From Sphingobacterium corticibacter (GTDB taxonomy: Bacteria; Bacteroidota; Bacteroidia; Sphingobacteriales; Sphingobacteriaceae), in assembly GCF_003076635.1 (NCBI RefSeq), contig NZ_QDKG01000004.1, positions 186,001 to 250,000 of the forward strand: a stretch of DNA of 64,000 nucleotides, in the 5' to 3' direction. A program made the translations under genes and the position numbers. The notes beneath the pieces were generated by a model, which did not search any database, had not been told where the DNA came from, and saw only the letters and a list, made by a program, of their open reading frames with translations. Positions 1-8,733 of the stretch are shown here, piece after piece (positions within the stretch are counted from its first letter, which is position 1; each line of letters begins with the position of its first letter).

Positions 1-833
1 TAGTTGGGGCGACATTGAGTATTTCAGGAGCTGCTATCCAAGGTTTGTTTCGCAATCCATTGGCCGAACCCGGTATTATTGGAATCTCTTCCGGCGCGAC
101 ATTTTTTGCCGTATTGGTGATTGTATTAGAAGCCAAACTGTTTCATGTAATCACAGGACTACTTGGTTACTATACGTTAGCTTTTGTCGCATTTCTTGGC
201 GCAGTTATTACCACGTTGATTATTTACCGCTTTTCGGTGCGCCAAGGTCGTACGGATGTCACATCCTTACTGCTCATTGGTATTGCGATCAATGCCTTGG
301 TGATGTCCTTTACCGGACTATTGACTTATATCGCTAGCGACGACCAACTGCGTAGCATCACCTTTTGGAGTTTAGGCAGTTTGGGAGCTGCAAGTTGGCA
401 AACAGTCAGCACCTTGATCCCATTTAGCTTGATCTCCATTCTGGGCTTATGTTATTTCGCCAAACCACTCAATGCGATAGCATTAGGCGAAGCGCAGGCA
501 GAGCACCTCGGTATCCCCGTACAGCAAACCAAGAAATACATTATCGTGCTAGCAGCAGTAGGCGTTGGTGCATCAGTTGCTCTGACGGGTATAATTGGTT
601 TTATCGGACTGGTAATTCCACACATTCTACGGATTAGTATTTCTGGTGATCATAAGTTTCTATTGCCGGCCTCAGCCCTCTTTGGTGCCACTATTCTCGT
701 TGCTTCGGATCTGATCGCGCGTACCATTGCCGCACCATCCGAATTACCCATCGGTATACTCACGGCCTTATTTGGTGTGCCCGTTTTTTTATTCATTATC
801 TTACAAGATCGAAAAAAGAGGAGTCGGCTATGA
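1..833 (+). CDS. hmuU: Heme/iron ABC transporter permease, FecCD family (5' end outside window)
   Basis: Inner-membrane permease that moves heme or ferric siderophore from a periplasmic binding protein into the cytoplasm. The reading frame is open from the first base, and the first visible residues (VGATLSISGAAIQGLFRNPL) match the conserved GAxLxxSGxxxQxxxRNPLA segment near the N-terminal third of FecCD permeases, so roughly 50-70 residues lie upstream. Several hydrophobic segments follow, and the cytoplasmic loop GIIGFIGLVIPHILR that contacts the ATPase is intact. The stop overlaps the start of the ATPase gene by 4 nt (ATGA), so the two are translationally coupled. The HemS-like gene downstream favours heme as the substrate; a siderophore transporter is the alternative. 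Confidence 0.9.
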   Translation, partial: VGATLSISGAAIQGLFRNPLAEPGIIGISSGATFFAVLVIVLEAKLFHVITGLLGYYTLAFVAFLGAVITTLIIYRFSVRQGRTDVTSLLLIGIAINALVMSFTGLLTYIASDDQLRSITFWSLGSLGAASWQTVSTLIPFSLISILGLCYFAKPLNAIALGEAQAEHLGIPVQQTKKYIIVLAAVGVGASVALTGIIGFIGLVIPHILRISISGDHKFLLPASALFGATILVASDLIARTIAAPSELPIGILTALFGVPVFLFIILQDRKKRSRL

Positions 834-1603
834 TTGAGGTAAAGAATCTATCGTATCAGATTGGTAATAAACCAATTCTTCGGCATATTGATATGCAAGC
901 ACGACCGGGCGAATTGCTGGCGATGATCGGACCGAATGGAGCTGGAAAAAGTACTTTGATGAAGTTGCTCTGCGGCGAAGTGAAAAGTCCTCAAGATTCC
1001 ATTTCTCTACATGGAAAAACGCTCTCCGGATATAAGTCAAAAGAACTCGCTTTGATGCGCGCTGTGCTGACGCAAGCCAACGAAGTCAGTGTCGACTTCA
1101 GCGTGCAGGAGCTCGTGACAATGGGGAGATATCCTCATTTTGAAGTAAATCCAAGTATGACTGATCTCGAAATCATCGAGGCGGTGCTGGAAGAAATGGG
1201 TATTCAACATTTTAAAGACCGTAGTTATCATTCGCTCTCTGGCGGTGAAAAACAACGCGTACAATTGGCGCGTGTACTAGCACAGATTTACGAAAGACCG
1301 GATGCCATCTTGTTTTTGGATGAGCCAATCAATGGCTTGGATATCCAGTATCAACAGATCATCTTAGAGAAGGCTAAAAAAATGGCCGCAAAAGGCTGGA
1401 CGGTATTATGCGTTTTACACGACATCAATTTTGCTTCCAAGTATGCGGACAAGATCTTAATTTTGAAAGCTGGCGAGGTAGCCAATTTTGGTACTCCTAC
1501 AGAAATTATTACCGCGGAAAATATGCTTAAAACCTATAACATTCGTACAAAAGTATGGCAAGATCCAGAGATCGGCTATCCTTTTATTGTCCCTACATCT
1601 TAA
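830..1603 (+). CDS. hmuV: Heme ABC transporter ATP-binding protein
   Basis: ATPase that powers heme import through the preceding permease. The 257 residues carry Walker A GPNGAGKST at 34-42, the ABC signature LSGGE at 136-140, Walker B ILFLDEP at 160-166 and the switch histidine in VLHD near 197. The length fits the HmuV/FecE group, and CcmA-like or LptB-like ATPases are excluded by the FecCD partner. Start ATG is inside the overlap with the permease stop. Part of an operon permease-ATPase-HemS-ChaN. Confidence 0.92.
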   Translation: MIEVKNLSYQIGNKPILRHIDMQARPGELLAMIGPNGAGKSTLMKLLCGEVKSPQDSISLHGKTLSGYKSKELALMRAVLTQANEVSVDFSVQELVTMGRYPHFEVNPSMTDLEIIEAVLEEMGIQHFKDRSYHSLSGGEKQRVQLARVLAQIYERPDAILFLDEPINGLDIQYQQIILEKAKKMAAKGWTVLCVLHDINFASKYADKILILKAGEVANFGTPTEIITAENMLKTYNIRTKVWQDPEIGYPFIVPTS

Positions 1604-1618
1604 AAAACACATTTCACT

Positions 1619-2629
1619 ATGACAACAGATTTAAAAGAAAAATACGACAACTATAAAATAGCTAACCCAAAAACACGCATTCGTGATGCCGCTACGGCAT
1701 TAGGTGTTTCGGAAGCAGAATTGGTGGCAACCAATCCGCAGAATTTGCTGCTCAATCCTGCTATGCAAGAGATTTTAGAGGAAATTCCTTCTCTTGGTCG
1801 TGTCATGGCGCTCACTAGAAATGAGCATGCAGTACACGAACGAAAGGGCATTTATAATAAACCTTCTTTCAACGGACATATGGGTTTGGTAGTCGGAGCG
1901 GATATTGATTTACGTCTTTTCATGTCCAAATGGGCAAATGTTTTTGCAGTTTCTGAGAATGATCGCCAAAGCATTCAGTTTTTTGATACTTTGGGGAATG
2001 CTGTTCATAAGATCTATTTGACGGAGGAAAGTAATCAAGAAGCGTATCAGGAATTGGTAAAAAAATATAAAGCGACCAATAGTGATCTTGTGATTTTGCA
2101 GCCACAAGTGTCCGCTGAATCAACCGAAAAATCGGATGAAGAGATTGATCAAGTAGCTTTCCAACAAGAATGGTTGGGCTTGCAGGATACACATGATTTC
2201 TTTGGATTGCTGCGCAAGCATGGTGTGACGCGTACCCAAGCTTTGCGCCTAGCGCCAGCAGGCCATGCCACTCCCCTCGCGCTGAACAAAGTAGAAGATT
2301 TACTAAATATAGTTTCCGAAAAAGGTTTAGAAATCATGGTTTTTATTGGCAATGCCAATTGTTTGCAGATCCACACGGGCAAAGCACAGCGCATTCTACG
2401 TACCGGACCGTGGATCAACATCTTGGATCCAGATTTCAATATGCACCTACGCGATGAGGCGCTGAGCAGCGTGTGGATCGTAAAAAAACCGACAAATTTG
2501 GGCGCAGTACACAGCATCGAAACTTATGACGTGGAAGGCAATCTGGTTGCACAATTCTTTGGCAAACGCAAACCGGACGTACCTGAGCGCGAAGATTGGA
2601 GAGCTGCATTAGAATCCTTAACTTCATAG
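1619..2629 (+). CDS. hmuS: Hemin-degrading factor / heme chaperone, HemS-ChuS family
   Basis: Cytoplasmic protein that accepts imported heme and either carries it or breaks it open to release iron. Its 336 residues match the duplicated HemS/ChuX architecture: an N-terminal half beginning with the helix TRIRDAATALGVSEAELVA and a C-terminal half that repeats the pattern with RKHGVTRTQALRLAP. It lies 15 nt after the ATPase in the same direction, the usual place for hmuS. Whether it is an oxygenase, an anaerobic heme-degrading enzyme or only a chaperone cannot be told from the sequence. Confidence 0.9.
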   Translation: MTTDLKEKYDNYKIANPKTRIRDAATALGVSEAELVATNPQNLLLNPAMQEILEEIPSLGRVMALTRNEHAVHERKGIYNKPSFNGHMGLVVGADIDLRLFMSKWANVFAVSENDRQSIQFFDTLGNAVHKIYLTEESNQEAYQELVKKYKATNSDLVILQPQVSAESTEKSDEEIDQVAFQQEWLGLQDTHDFFGLLRKHGVTRTQALRLAPAGHATPLALNKVEDLLNIVSEKGLEIMVFIGNANCLQIHTGKAQRILRTGPWINILDPDFNMHLRDEALSSVWIVKKPTNLGAVHSIETYDVEGNLVAQFFGKRKPDVPEREDWRAALESLTS

Positions 2630-2630
2630 C

Positions 2631-3455
2631 ATGCGAATTATTATCGGTCTTTTGCTATCTCTTTGCCTGCATTGCGCGTACGCGCAGCAGGCACTTAACA
2701 TTCGCAATTCAAACGGTGAAAGCGTAACGTTGGAAGCTATTTCAGAAGCTGCTAAAGGTAAGCAGTTTGTCTTCGTTGGCGAACTGCATGGTGAAGCGCC
2801 AGCTCATCAGTTGGAGTTAGAACTATTACAGCAATTATATGCCAAACATGGTGACAAGCTGTTCCTAGGGATGGAAATGTTTGAAACAGATGTGCAGCCG
2901 ATCATCAATGAATATTGGCAAGGTCATATCAATACGCGCAGCTTCGAAAGCGAAGCTCGTGTTTGGAACAATTATGCGGATTATCGTCCTTTAGTCGAAT
3001 TTGCTAAGGCACATCAGATTCCGTTGGTGGCAACCAACGTGCCACGCCGTTATGCCAACGCCGTGTATCATCAAGGTGTCGGGATTTTGGATAGTTTATC
3101 GGATTATGCTAAAAACCTCTTGCCGTCATTACCAATGGAAGTTGATTCTACCTTAGCTTCCTACCGGGAATTGAAGAATATGATTCCCGGCCATGGTGGA
3201 GAAAACATGTTGCAGTCGCAGGCGCTCAAAGATGCTAGCATGGCGCATCAGATCTTAGCACACACGAAAGGAGATCAGATCATATTGCACCTGAATGGTG
3301 TCTATCACACCAAAAATCGCGAAGGGATTATATCTTTTATGAAATCGGTTCATCCAGATAAAATGCTTACAATTACTTCCATTACTAAAGAGGCAACAGA
3401 TCATGATTTTAAAGAGGCAGATTTCACGTTACTTATACCAGCGAAAACGGATTAG
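2631..3455 (+). CDS. ChaN-like heme-binding (lipo)protein, DUF399 family
   Basis: Probable periplasmic or membrane-attached heme-binding protein. It starts one base after the HemS stop. A signal peptide (MRIIIGLLLSLCLHCAYAQQ) with a Cys at residue 12 and another at 15 is present, but the cleavage region looks more like a type I signal (AYA-QQ) than a clear lipobox. The mature part begins with FVFVGELHGEAPAHQLELEL, the conserved opening of the ChaN/DUF399 fold, followed by GMEMFETDVQP. In Campylobacter, ChaN dimers bind two stacked hemes. Placement at the end of a heme operon supports an iron-responsive role; the family name is firm, the exact function is inferred. Confidence 0.82.
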   Translation: MRIIIGLLLSLCLHCAYAQQALNIRNSNGESVTLEAISEAAKGKQFVFVGELHGEAPAHQLELELLQQLYAKHGDKLFLGMEMFETDVQPIINEYWQGHINTRSFESEARVWNNYADYRPLVEFAKAHQIPLVATNVPRRYANAVYHQGVGILDSLSDYAKNLLPSLPMEVDSTLASYRELKNMIPGHGGENMLQSQALKDASMAHQILAHTKGDQIILHLNGVYHTKNREGIISFMKSVHPDKMLTITSITKEATDHDFKEADFTLLIPAKTD

Positions 3456-3538
3456 CCGAAATTAGTTTATTTCACTAAGACAAGAAGTAAATACTACTAT
3501 GTTGACTTTTCAAGTATCTAGCGATCCCGCATCTGTTA

Positions 3539-4909
3539 TTACCCGAAGAATCTCTTAATAATATTTAGTTTTGAAGCAGTTCGTGGATAATATTTAAGAC
3601 CAAATTCGATCCAAGTAGGTTTGTCGAGCACACTTTTATAGTGTGTGAAGCTTTTGAAGCCAGCTTCGCCATGGTAGGCTCCCATGCCACTATTGCCCAC
3701 TCCACCAAAAGGCAGTTTGGGATTTGTGATATGCATGACCGCATCATTCACAGCACCACCGCCGAATGATAATTCCCGCAGAATACGTTTCTTGATCTTA
3801 CTGTCGTTGGTAAATACATAACAGGAGAGCGGTTTTGGCAATCGTTTCACTTGTTGGATCGCTTCCGAGAGATCCTGATAAACAATCACAGGCAAAATAG
3901 GTCCGAAGATCTCTTCTTGCATGACCGGATCATCAAAGCTTACATCATTCAAGATCGTGGGTTCTACATAGCGGCTTTCGCGATCCACATGTCCGCCAGC
4001 ATATACTTTCGCTGGGTCGATTAACTTGGCCAACCGATCCACATTTTTATCATTAATAATCTGCACCAAGGTTCCCGCTTCGAAGCTAAACTCATTCTTT
4101 TTCATTTCGGCTGTTAAAGCATCCAAGAAAGCTTGCTTGACCTTATGGTTTACCAAAATATAATCTGGCGCAATACACGTTTGCCCTGAATTCAGAAACT
4201 TGGCCCATACCAATCGTTTTACCGACATTTTCATGTCACAACTTTCGGTGATAAAGGCCGGACTTTTCCCACCTAACTCTAGCGTGACAGGCGTGAGATG
4301 TTTTGCTGCCGCTTGGTATACAATGCGACCAACCGTGGTACTGCCCGTGAAAAAAATCTTGTCAAAGCGCTGCTCCAACAAGGTGGTCGTTGTTTCGACA
4401 TCACCTTCTACGACTGCTAGATAGTTTGGATTAAAATTATTGGCAATCATATTGGCCATGATGCGGCTCGTATTGCTGGGCAATTCGCTGGGTTTCAAGA
4501 TCACCGTGCAGCCAGCAGCTATTGCCGGAATTATCGGGGCAAGGGAAAGCTGATAGGGATAATTCCAAGCTCCGATGACTAGAACAACACCTAGTGGCTC
4601 GGGAATGATGTAACTGCGCGCTGGAAAATTGACCATATTTGTACCTACACGACGGATTCGACTCCAAGATTTTAATTTTCGAATCGCCTCATCCAAATCA
4701 TGGTACAACAAGGCCAACTCGTTGGTATAGGTATCAAATTCAGACTTTTTAAAATCCAGCGCAATACCGGCAATCATTTCGTCCTCATGTGCTTTGATCA
4801 CACTTTTCAACTTCTTAAGTTGTTGCAATCTAAAGTCAATTGGCTTAGTGGCATCACTCCAAAAAAAATTGCGCTGTGCGTTTACTAAGTTTTCGATCGA
4901 ATCTTTCAT
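3539..4909 (-). CDS. Aldehyde dehydrogenase, NAD(P)-dependent, class 3-like
   Basis: Oxidises an aldehyde to the carboxylic acid. The 456-residue length and overall pattern fit the class 3 / fatty-aldehyde branch (about 450-480 aa) rather than the 490-500 aa class 1/2 enzymes. Catalytic Glu211 sits in ELGGKSP, the nucleophile Cys245 in NSGQTCIAPDY, and the cofactor loop in FFTGSTTVG near 187-195. The EEIFGPILPV motif is near 335. It begins 2 nt after the stop of the SDR dehydrogenase gene, so the two are probably co-translated and act in sequence on an alcohol/aldehyde. Substrate not determinable; long-chain aliphatic is the best guess. Confidence 0.9.
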   Translation of the reverse strand: MKDSIENLVNAQRNFFWSDATKPIDFRLQQLKKLKSVIKAHEDEMIAGIALDFKKSEFDTYTNELALLYHDLDEAIRKLKSWSRIRRVGTNMVNFPARSYIIPEPLGVVLVIGAWNYPYQLSLAPIIPAIAAGCTVILKPSELPSNTSRIMANMIANNFNPNYLAVVEGDVETTTTLLEQRFDKIFFTGSTTVGRIVYQAAAKHLTPVTLELGGKSPAFITESCDMKMSVKRLVWAKFLNSGQTCIAPDYILVNHKVKQAFLDALTAEMKKNEFSFEAGTLVQIINDKNVDRLAKLIDPAKVYAGGHVDRESRYVEPTILNDVSFDDPVMQEEIFGPILPVIVYQDLSEAIQQVKRLPKPLSCYVFTNDSKIKKRILRELSFGGGAVNDAVMHITNPKLPFGGVGNSGMGAYHGEAGFKSFTHYKSVLDKPTWIEFGLKYYPRTASKLNIIKRFFG

Positions 4910-4911
4910 CG

Positions 4912-5718
4912 CTACGTATTTTGTCGTCCTTTAAAATTGTCCATTGTTTTATAAATACCTAATACACCGCCCACAAACCAATCAAAAAACCGGATGGGAA
5001 ATATCCCTTGAAAAAATCGTACGAAATGAATGCTCCACGGCATACTCACGATCGGTTTACCAGAAGCTATACCACGTAAAATTTTTTTGGCAACTTTTTC
5101 AGGGCGGAGGATCGGCACCAAAGATCGTACACCATCAAACATACCTGTATTAATGTAGTACGGTGTGACGGTAGTTACACGTATATTTTTTTGCAATAGC
5201 TTCATCTCAATACGCAAACTATCCGACCAGCCAAATATAGACCACTTGCTTGCCACATATACCGACATCTTCGGATTAGATATGTAAGATGCTGAAGAGG
5301 CAATATTGCATATGGAACCATTATTTTGTGCGATCATATCTGGCAAGAATAAGCTGGTTATGTACATAGGTGCCAAAGCATTTATATCCATAGTTCGCCT
5401 AATGTCTAATTCGGTATGTTCGTGAAAATACTTTCCAACCACGATACCGGCATTGTTTATTAACACATCAATCACACCGTGGTTTGCTTTCACTTTTTCA
5501 AAAGCTCGCTGCACCTTCGTTTGATCTGCTATATCTACGGAATAGCCATGGATCTCTCCCCGCTGTGCAAATTCGTCCACTATCGCTTTTATCGCTATAG
5601 GATCTATATCCCAAATAATGACCCGCGCACCATAATCTAAGAATAGTCCGCTCATTATTTTGCCAATTCCGGACGCTCCTCCAGTAATTAACACTTTTTG
5701 TTGATGGAAATTTCTCAT
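4912..5718 (-). CDS. Short-chain dehydrogenase/reductase (SDR)
   Basis: Classical SDR of 268 residues, using NAD(H) or NADP(H). Cofactor motif TGGASGIG is at 12-19, NNAG at 88-91, catalytic Ser near 141-142, and YxxxK as Tyr154-Lys158 (YVASK). The frame extends to a TTG at 5751, but the ATG at 5718 gives MRNFHQQKVLITGG, the normal spacing to the Rossmann motif, so that start is used. The C-terminal tail (residues about 225-260) is rich in Phe, Trp and Ile and may bind membrane or a hydrophobic substrate, as in retinol-dehydrogenase-like SDRs. Immediately upstream of the aldehyde dehydrogenase gene. Confidence 0.85.
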   Translation of the reverse strand: MRNFHQQKVLITGGASGIGKIMSGLFLDYGARVIIWDIDPIAIKAIVDEFAQRGEIHGYSVDIADQTKVQRAFEKVKANHGVIDVLINNAGIVVGKYFHEHTELDIRRTMDINALAPMYITSLFLPDMIAQNNGSICNIASSASYISNPKMSVYVASKWSIFGWSDSLRIEMKLLQKNIRVTTVTPYYINTGMFDGVRSLVPILRPEKVAKKILRGIASGKPIVSMPWSIHFVRFFQGIFPIRFFDWFVGGVLGIYKTMDNFKGRQNT

Positions 5719-5865
5719 ATAACGATCGCTAAGTAGTATGTAATTGATCAAACCTTGGTGACAGACGGAGAGGATTATGAAAGCAGCAGCTTTAGAGAAT
5801 GAGTTGAGAAAAGGCTTAGAAAGCTAGCCCTCCGAGATTCTTATAATATTCATTAAACGTTATTA

Positions 5866-6717
5866 TTAAGACAATTTTTTCAAAATAGTCATCAGCGAGA
5901 AGCTTCCTTCTTCCTTAAGAGATCTAAAATATTGTTTATCTGCTATTTCCTCAAACGTCAATGCCGCTGCACTAGCCATTTTAGTGTATATATTTTCTGA
6001 GACTAGCATATTATTTAGTTCACTCATTTCTTGTTTACGTCTATTAATGTGTTTTGGATAATTGCCCACAATCTTGCTTATATCTCCCATAGTGCCGGAC
6101 ATTTTTCGATTAATTTCTTCAAAAAGCTCATCTGTAATACCAAAATGATTAGCAGCAGTCGCTATCTCAAAGAAGACAGCGGTAATTGTTTTGTTGAATC
6201 CTGCGAAACACATTTTGAAAGCCGTAGCTGCTGTAACCTGATCTCCCAAATATTTTATCTCCAAAATGTTATTGATTAAATTCTCCCATTCAACAACCTG
6301 CTCTCCACTATAGTAAACAACGCCTTCATCTCTTAGAAAAGCAGCTCGCCCAATCACACAGGCATTTATAAACGGGACATCAACCGCTTTAAACATCGTT
6401 GATAATTCTTTTACCATGTCGGTCGATTTGGCATTCATATCGACGAACATTGCAATCCTATTTTGGCCATCGCATGCATCAATGTAGGCCTGGGCGACAT
6501 CTTTTACTGCGGAAGGAGGTACTAAAGAAACTACAAAGTCAACTTCGCTCACTATTTCATTAATTGAAAGCTGTTGGACACCAATCGCAAAAGCCTTTTT
6601 TCTAGTCGATTCACTTCGCTCGTCCAAGTCCGAATAAACATCGAACCCTTTTTCAATTAACAGCTTGGCAATATTCACACCCATGTCACCAGGATACAGA
6701 ATGGCTACTTTTGTCAT
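5866..6717 (-). CDS. NAD(P)-binding dehydrogenase with DUF1932 C-terminal domain
   Basis: Member of the 6-phosphogluconate / 3-hydroxyisobutyrate dehydrogenase superfamily. The N-terminal Rossmann domain starts at once (VAILYPGDMGVNIAKLL, residues about 4-20) and is followed by an all-helical C-terminal domain of the DUF1932 type, including the conserved KMCFAGFNKTITAVFFE stretch near 186-202. Substrate unknown; a beta-hydroxyacid or a phosphonate-related compound is typical of the group. Its start overlaps the MFS stop by 4 nt (6714-6717), so the pair is one transcription and translation unit. Sequence is clearly richer in A+T than the aldehyde dehydrogenase gene on the other side. Confidence 0.8.
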   Translation of the reverse strand: MTKVAILYPGDMGVNIAKLLIEKGFDVYSDLDERSESTRKKAFAIGVQQLSINEIVSEVDFVVSLVPPSAVKDVAQAYIDACDGQNRIAMFVDMNAKSTDMVKELSTMFKAVDVPFINACVIGRAAFLRDEGVVYYSGEQVVEWENLINNILEIKYLGDQVTAATAFKMCFAGFNKTITAVFFEIATAANHFGITDELFEEINRKMSGTMGDISKIVGNYPKHINRRKQEMSELNNMLVSENIYTKMASAAALTFEEIADKQYFRSLKEEGSFSLMTILKKLS

Positions 6718-7970
6718 ACTCTTTCTAGATTTTGAGGTTTTCTAATAAAAACAAATAGGATAACAGCAATTGCTGTGAGCAGTGCGTAGAGCAAAAAACC
6801 ATTTTTATAACTACCTGTAATATCGCTAATTATAGAAGCAGATAATGGTCCGCCAACACTAGAAAATAATAATAATGATATGGTTATACCACTTAGTGCA
6901 CCTTGAAATTTACTACCAAAATAGTCGGCTAGGATAATGGGCATTAACGCGATGAGACCACCTGCACTAAGGCCACTTAATACTCCATAGGCAATATATA
7001 AAACATATGTACTACTAGCATCTACGAACATAAAGATACCTATCGCTTGAAATATACTGAGTATAATACCGATCCAATGCAATCCTATTTTATCAGAAAT
7101 CCACCCAATAATTAATTTTCCCAACAGAGCACAAACTCCGTATACGACCAGGATACCAGCTGCATCATTTTGCGAAAAATTCATTTCAAGCGCATACGGT
7201 ATTTTGTTTAATAAAACGCCTTTCATCGCAAAATCTATAAGATTCCATGCCACAATTACGCGCCAAAAAACCACAGTTTTCAGTGCTGCTTTAACGGTAA
7301 AAGTCATCTCAGGTTTATCTGCATCACCATTTTCCTTAGTTACCTCTTCTCTAATCTTTGCTTTATTTTCACTTTTATTCAAAATAAAATAAACTATAGG
7401 AGCAATAACAAATATTGGAATCAATCCAATAATGAACCATGCGTGTCTCCAATCTGCACTATCTCCCATTAGCGACACAATCAATGGAGCCAGCAAAGCA
7501 GACCCTAAATTCGCTCCCGCGGAAACTAATCCCATGACAAAGCCACGTTTTTTTGAAAACCATTTGGTGATAAATGGCATGATTAAGGTATTACCAATAC
7601 AAGCTTGCGTAACACCACCAAGCACAATCATAACCACCGCTAGTTGCCACAATGCTGTAACCATTGAAACCAAAACAAGCATGATACCATTGGCAACCAG
7701 TCCTACGCAGAGAATTTTTTTTGCACCTATCTTATCAAGCAATCTTCCAATAGAAGGACCTACCATGGCAGCTACGACTAATTGCAATGTGATACACATC
7801 GTAATCGCGGAAGAACTCCAGTTCATTTCATCTTCCATCGGAGCGACAATGAAACCCAAGGTCTGCATACCGATACCCGCTCGTATCGCGGTAATTAGAA
7901 AACCAACCAAAATTACGTACCATCCAAAATAGATAGTTGTATTCTGATTTCGCCCTTTCAAATGATTCAT
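6714..7970 (-). CDS. MFS transporter, probable organic-acid carrier (OFA-like)
   Basis: Twelve-helix major facilitator of 418 residues, counted from the ATG at 7970; the open frame reaches a GTG at 8033, but MNHLKGRNQNTTIYFGWYV puts the first helix where it belongs. The loop GRLLDKIGAKK after helix 2 is the MFS motif A. The first helix FGWYVILVGFLITAIRAGI resembles the oxalate/formate antiporter (OFA) and monocarboxylate branch. Upstream member of a two-gene unit with the DUF1932 dehydrogenase, so it likely imports the acid which that enzyme oxidises. Low G+C and a 580 bp gene-free stretch behind it hint at acquisition by transfer. Confidence 0.83.
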   Translation of the reverse strand: MNHLKGRNQNTTIYFGWYVILVGFLITAIRAGIGMQTLGFIVAPMEDEMNWSSSAITMCITLQLVVAAMVGPSIGRLLDKIGAKKILCVGLVANGIMLVLVSMVTALWQLAVVMIVLGGVTQACIGNTLIMPFITKWFSKKRGFVMGLVSAGANLGSALLAPLIVSLMGDSADWRHAWFIIGLIPIFVIAPIVYFILNKSENKAKIREEVTKENGDADKPEMTFTVKAALKTVVFWRVIVAWNLIDFAMKGVLLNKIPYALEMNFSQNDAAGILVVYGVCALLGKLIIGWISDKIGLHWIGIILSIFQAIGIFMFVDASSTYVLYIAYGVLSGLSAGGLIALMPIILADYFGSKFQGALSGITISLLLFSSVGGPLSASIISDITGSYKNGFLLYALLTAIAVILFVFIRKPQNLERV

Positions 7971-8511
7971 GATAAGAATATTTTTAGTGATATTAATCCT
8001 TAGCGCTATACTATTAACTTTCGAGACAGACACAATACCATTGATCTAGAATAGATACGAGAGCATAACAGAGTCGCTCTTTTCTCATGCTTATTACTGT
8101 GCAGCAATGCAAATAGCTTGAAACTTCACAAGATTAATCCAAATAGTAAAAAAATTTACCAAAGAAAAACTTTCTCTATAGCTTAAGTATGTTTTCAACA
8201 ACACACCTCTAAAATTGTTTTGTTTTTTTTCTTCAAAAGAAATTTATAACATCATTTATTATAAAGGATTTAGGATTTAAATTAAAAAACTTCACCACTT
8301 TATATCAAGAGTAGGATTTTTGCGACGCAAGCAAGATGGGAACTCATTACAGTCAATAAAACTCTGCCTGTCCAAGAGATCAGAGTCACCACATAATTCA
8401 GTACTTATTATAGAGGTATTTAGATAAATCTCCCATCGAACACATCTTCTAAAGATTTTTTGATATTTAGAAGATAAAAAGTTGCTGAATGATACGAGAA
8501 GATTACAGAAG
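7971..8511. other. Long AT-rich intergenic stretch without a recognisable gene
   Basis: About 540 bases between the MFS start and the tRNA terminator. I see no open frame with coding character, no TAnnTTTG promoter for the MFS gene and no RNA I can name. It contains a perfect 10-bp inverted repeat at 8444-8475. It may be a decayed insertion boundary. Confidence 0.5.
8444..8475. repeat. Perfect 10-bp inverted repeat with 12-nt loop
   Basis: The arms ATCTTCTAAA (8444-8453) and TTTAGAAGAT (8466-8475) pair completely, with an A-run after the second arm. On either strand this is an AT-only hairpin, too weak for a classical terminator. Could be an operator or the trace of an element end. Confidence 0.5.
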
Positions 8512-8546
8512 CAAAAAATAAAGCCGCTCAAAGATGAACGGCTTTT
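8512..8546 (-). terminator. Rho-independent terminator of the tRNA-fMet gene
   Basis: Read leftward, the strand gives AAAGCCG, one mismatch, TCA, a four-base loop and the complementary arm, then TTTATTTTTT. It starts 3 nt after the 3' end of the tRNA, so the tRNA is probably monocistronic. Confidence 0.85.
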
Positions 8547-8548
8547 AG

Positions 8549-8621
<73 letters not shown>

Positions 8622-8680
8622 ATATATTTTTATAAATTCTGCGTTTATTTGGTGTTATTCGCAGATATTGCTTTCCTGAA

Positions 8681-8711
8681 TTGTTTCACAAAGATATAAC
8701 TTGTACTTTTG
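8681..8711 (+). promoter_or_regulatory. Promoter of era (TTG-N20-TACTTTTG)
   Basis: TTG at 8681-8683, a 20-nt spacer and TACTTTTG at 8704-8711 match the sigma-ABfr consensus of Bacteroidota. Transcription would start near 8717, leaving a leader of about 17 nt before the era ATG. Confidence 0.75.
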
Positions 8712-8720
8712 AAAAGCAAA
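8689..8720 (-). promoter_or_regulatory. Promoter of tRNA-fMet (TTTG-N20-TATCTTTG)
   Basis: On the minus strand TTTG (8720-8717) is followed after 20 nt by TATCTTTG (8696-8689), matching the Bacteroidota -33/-7 consensus. It interleaves with the rightward era promoter: its -7 box falls in the era spacer. Confidence 0.7.
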
Positions 8721-8733
8721 TAAAAAATGAAAA

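Noticed and set aside
5777..5827. Short frame MKAAALENELRKGLES between the SDR and the DUF1932 genes
   Set aside because: Sixteen codons, no promoter match, not recognisable as a gene end; could be a remnant but nothing supports it.
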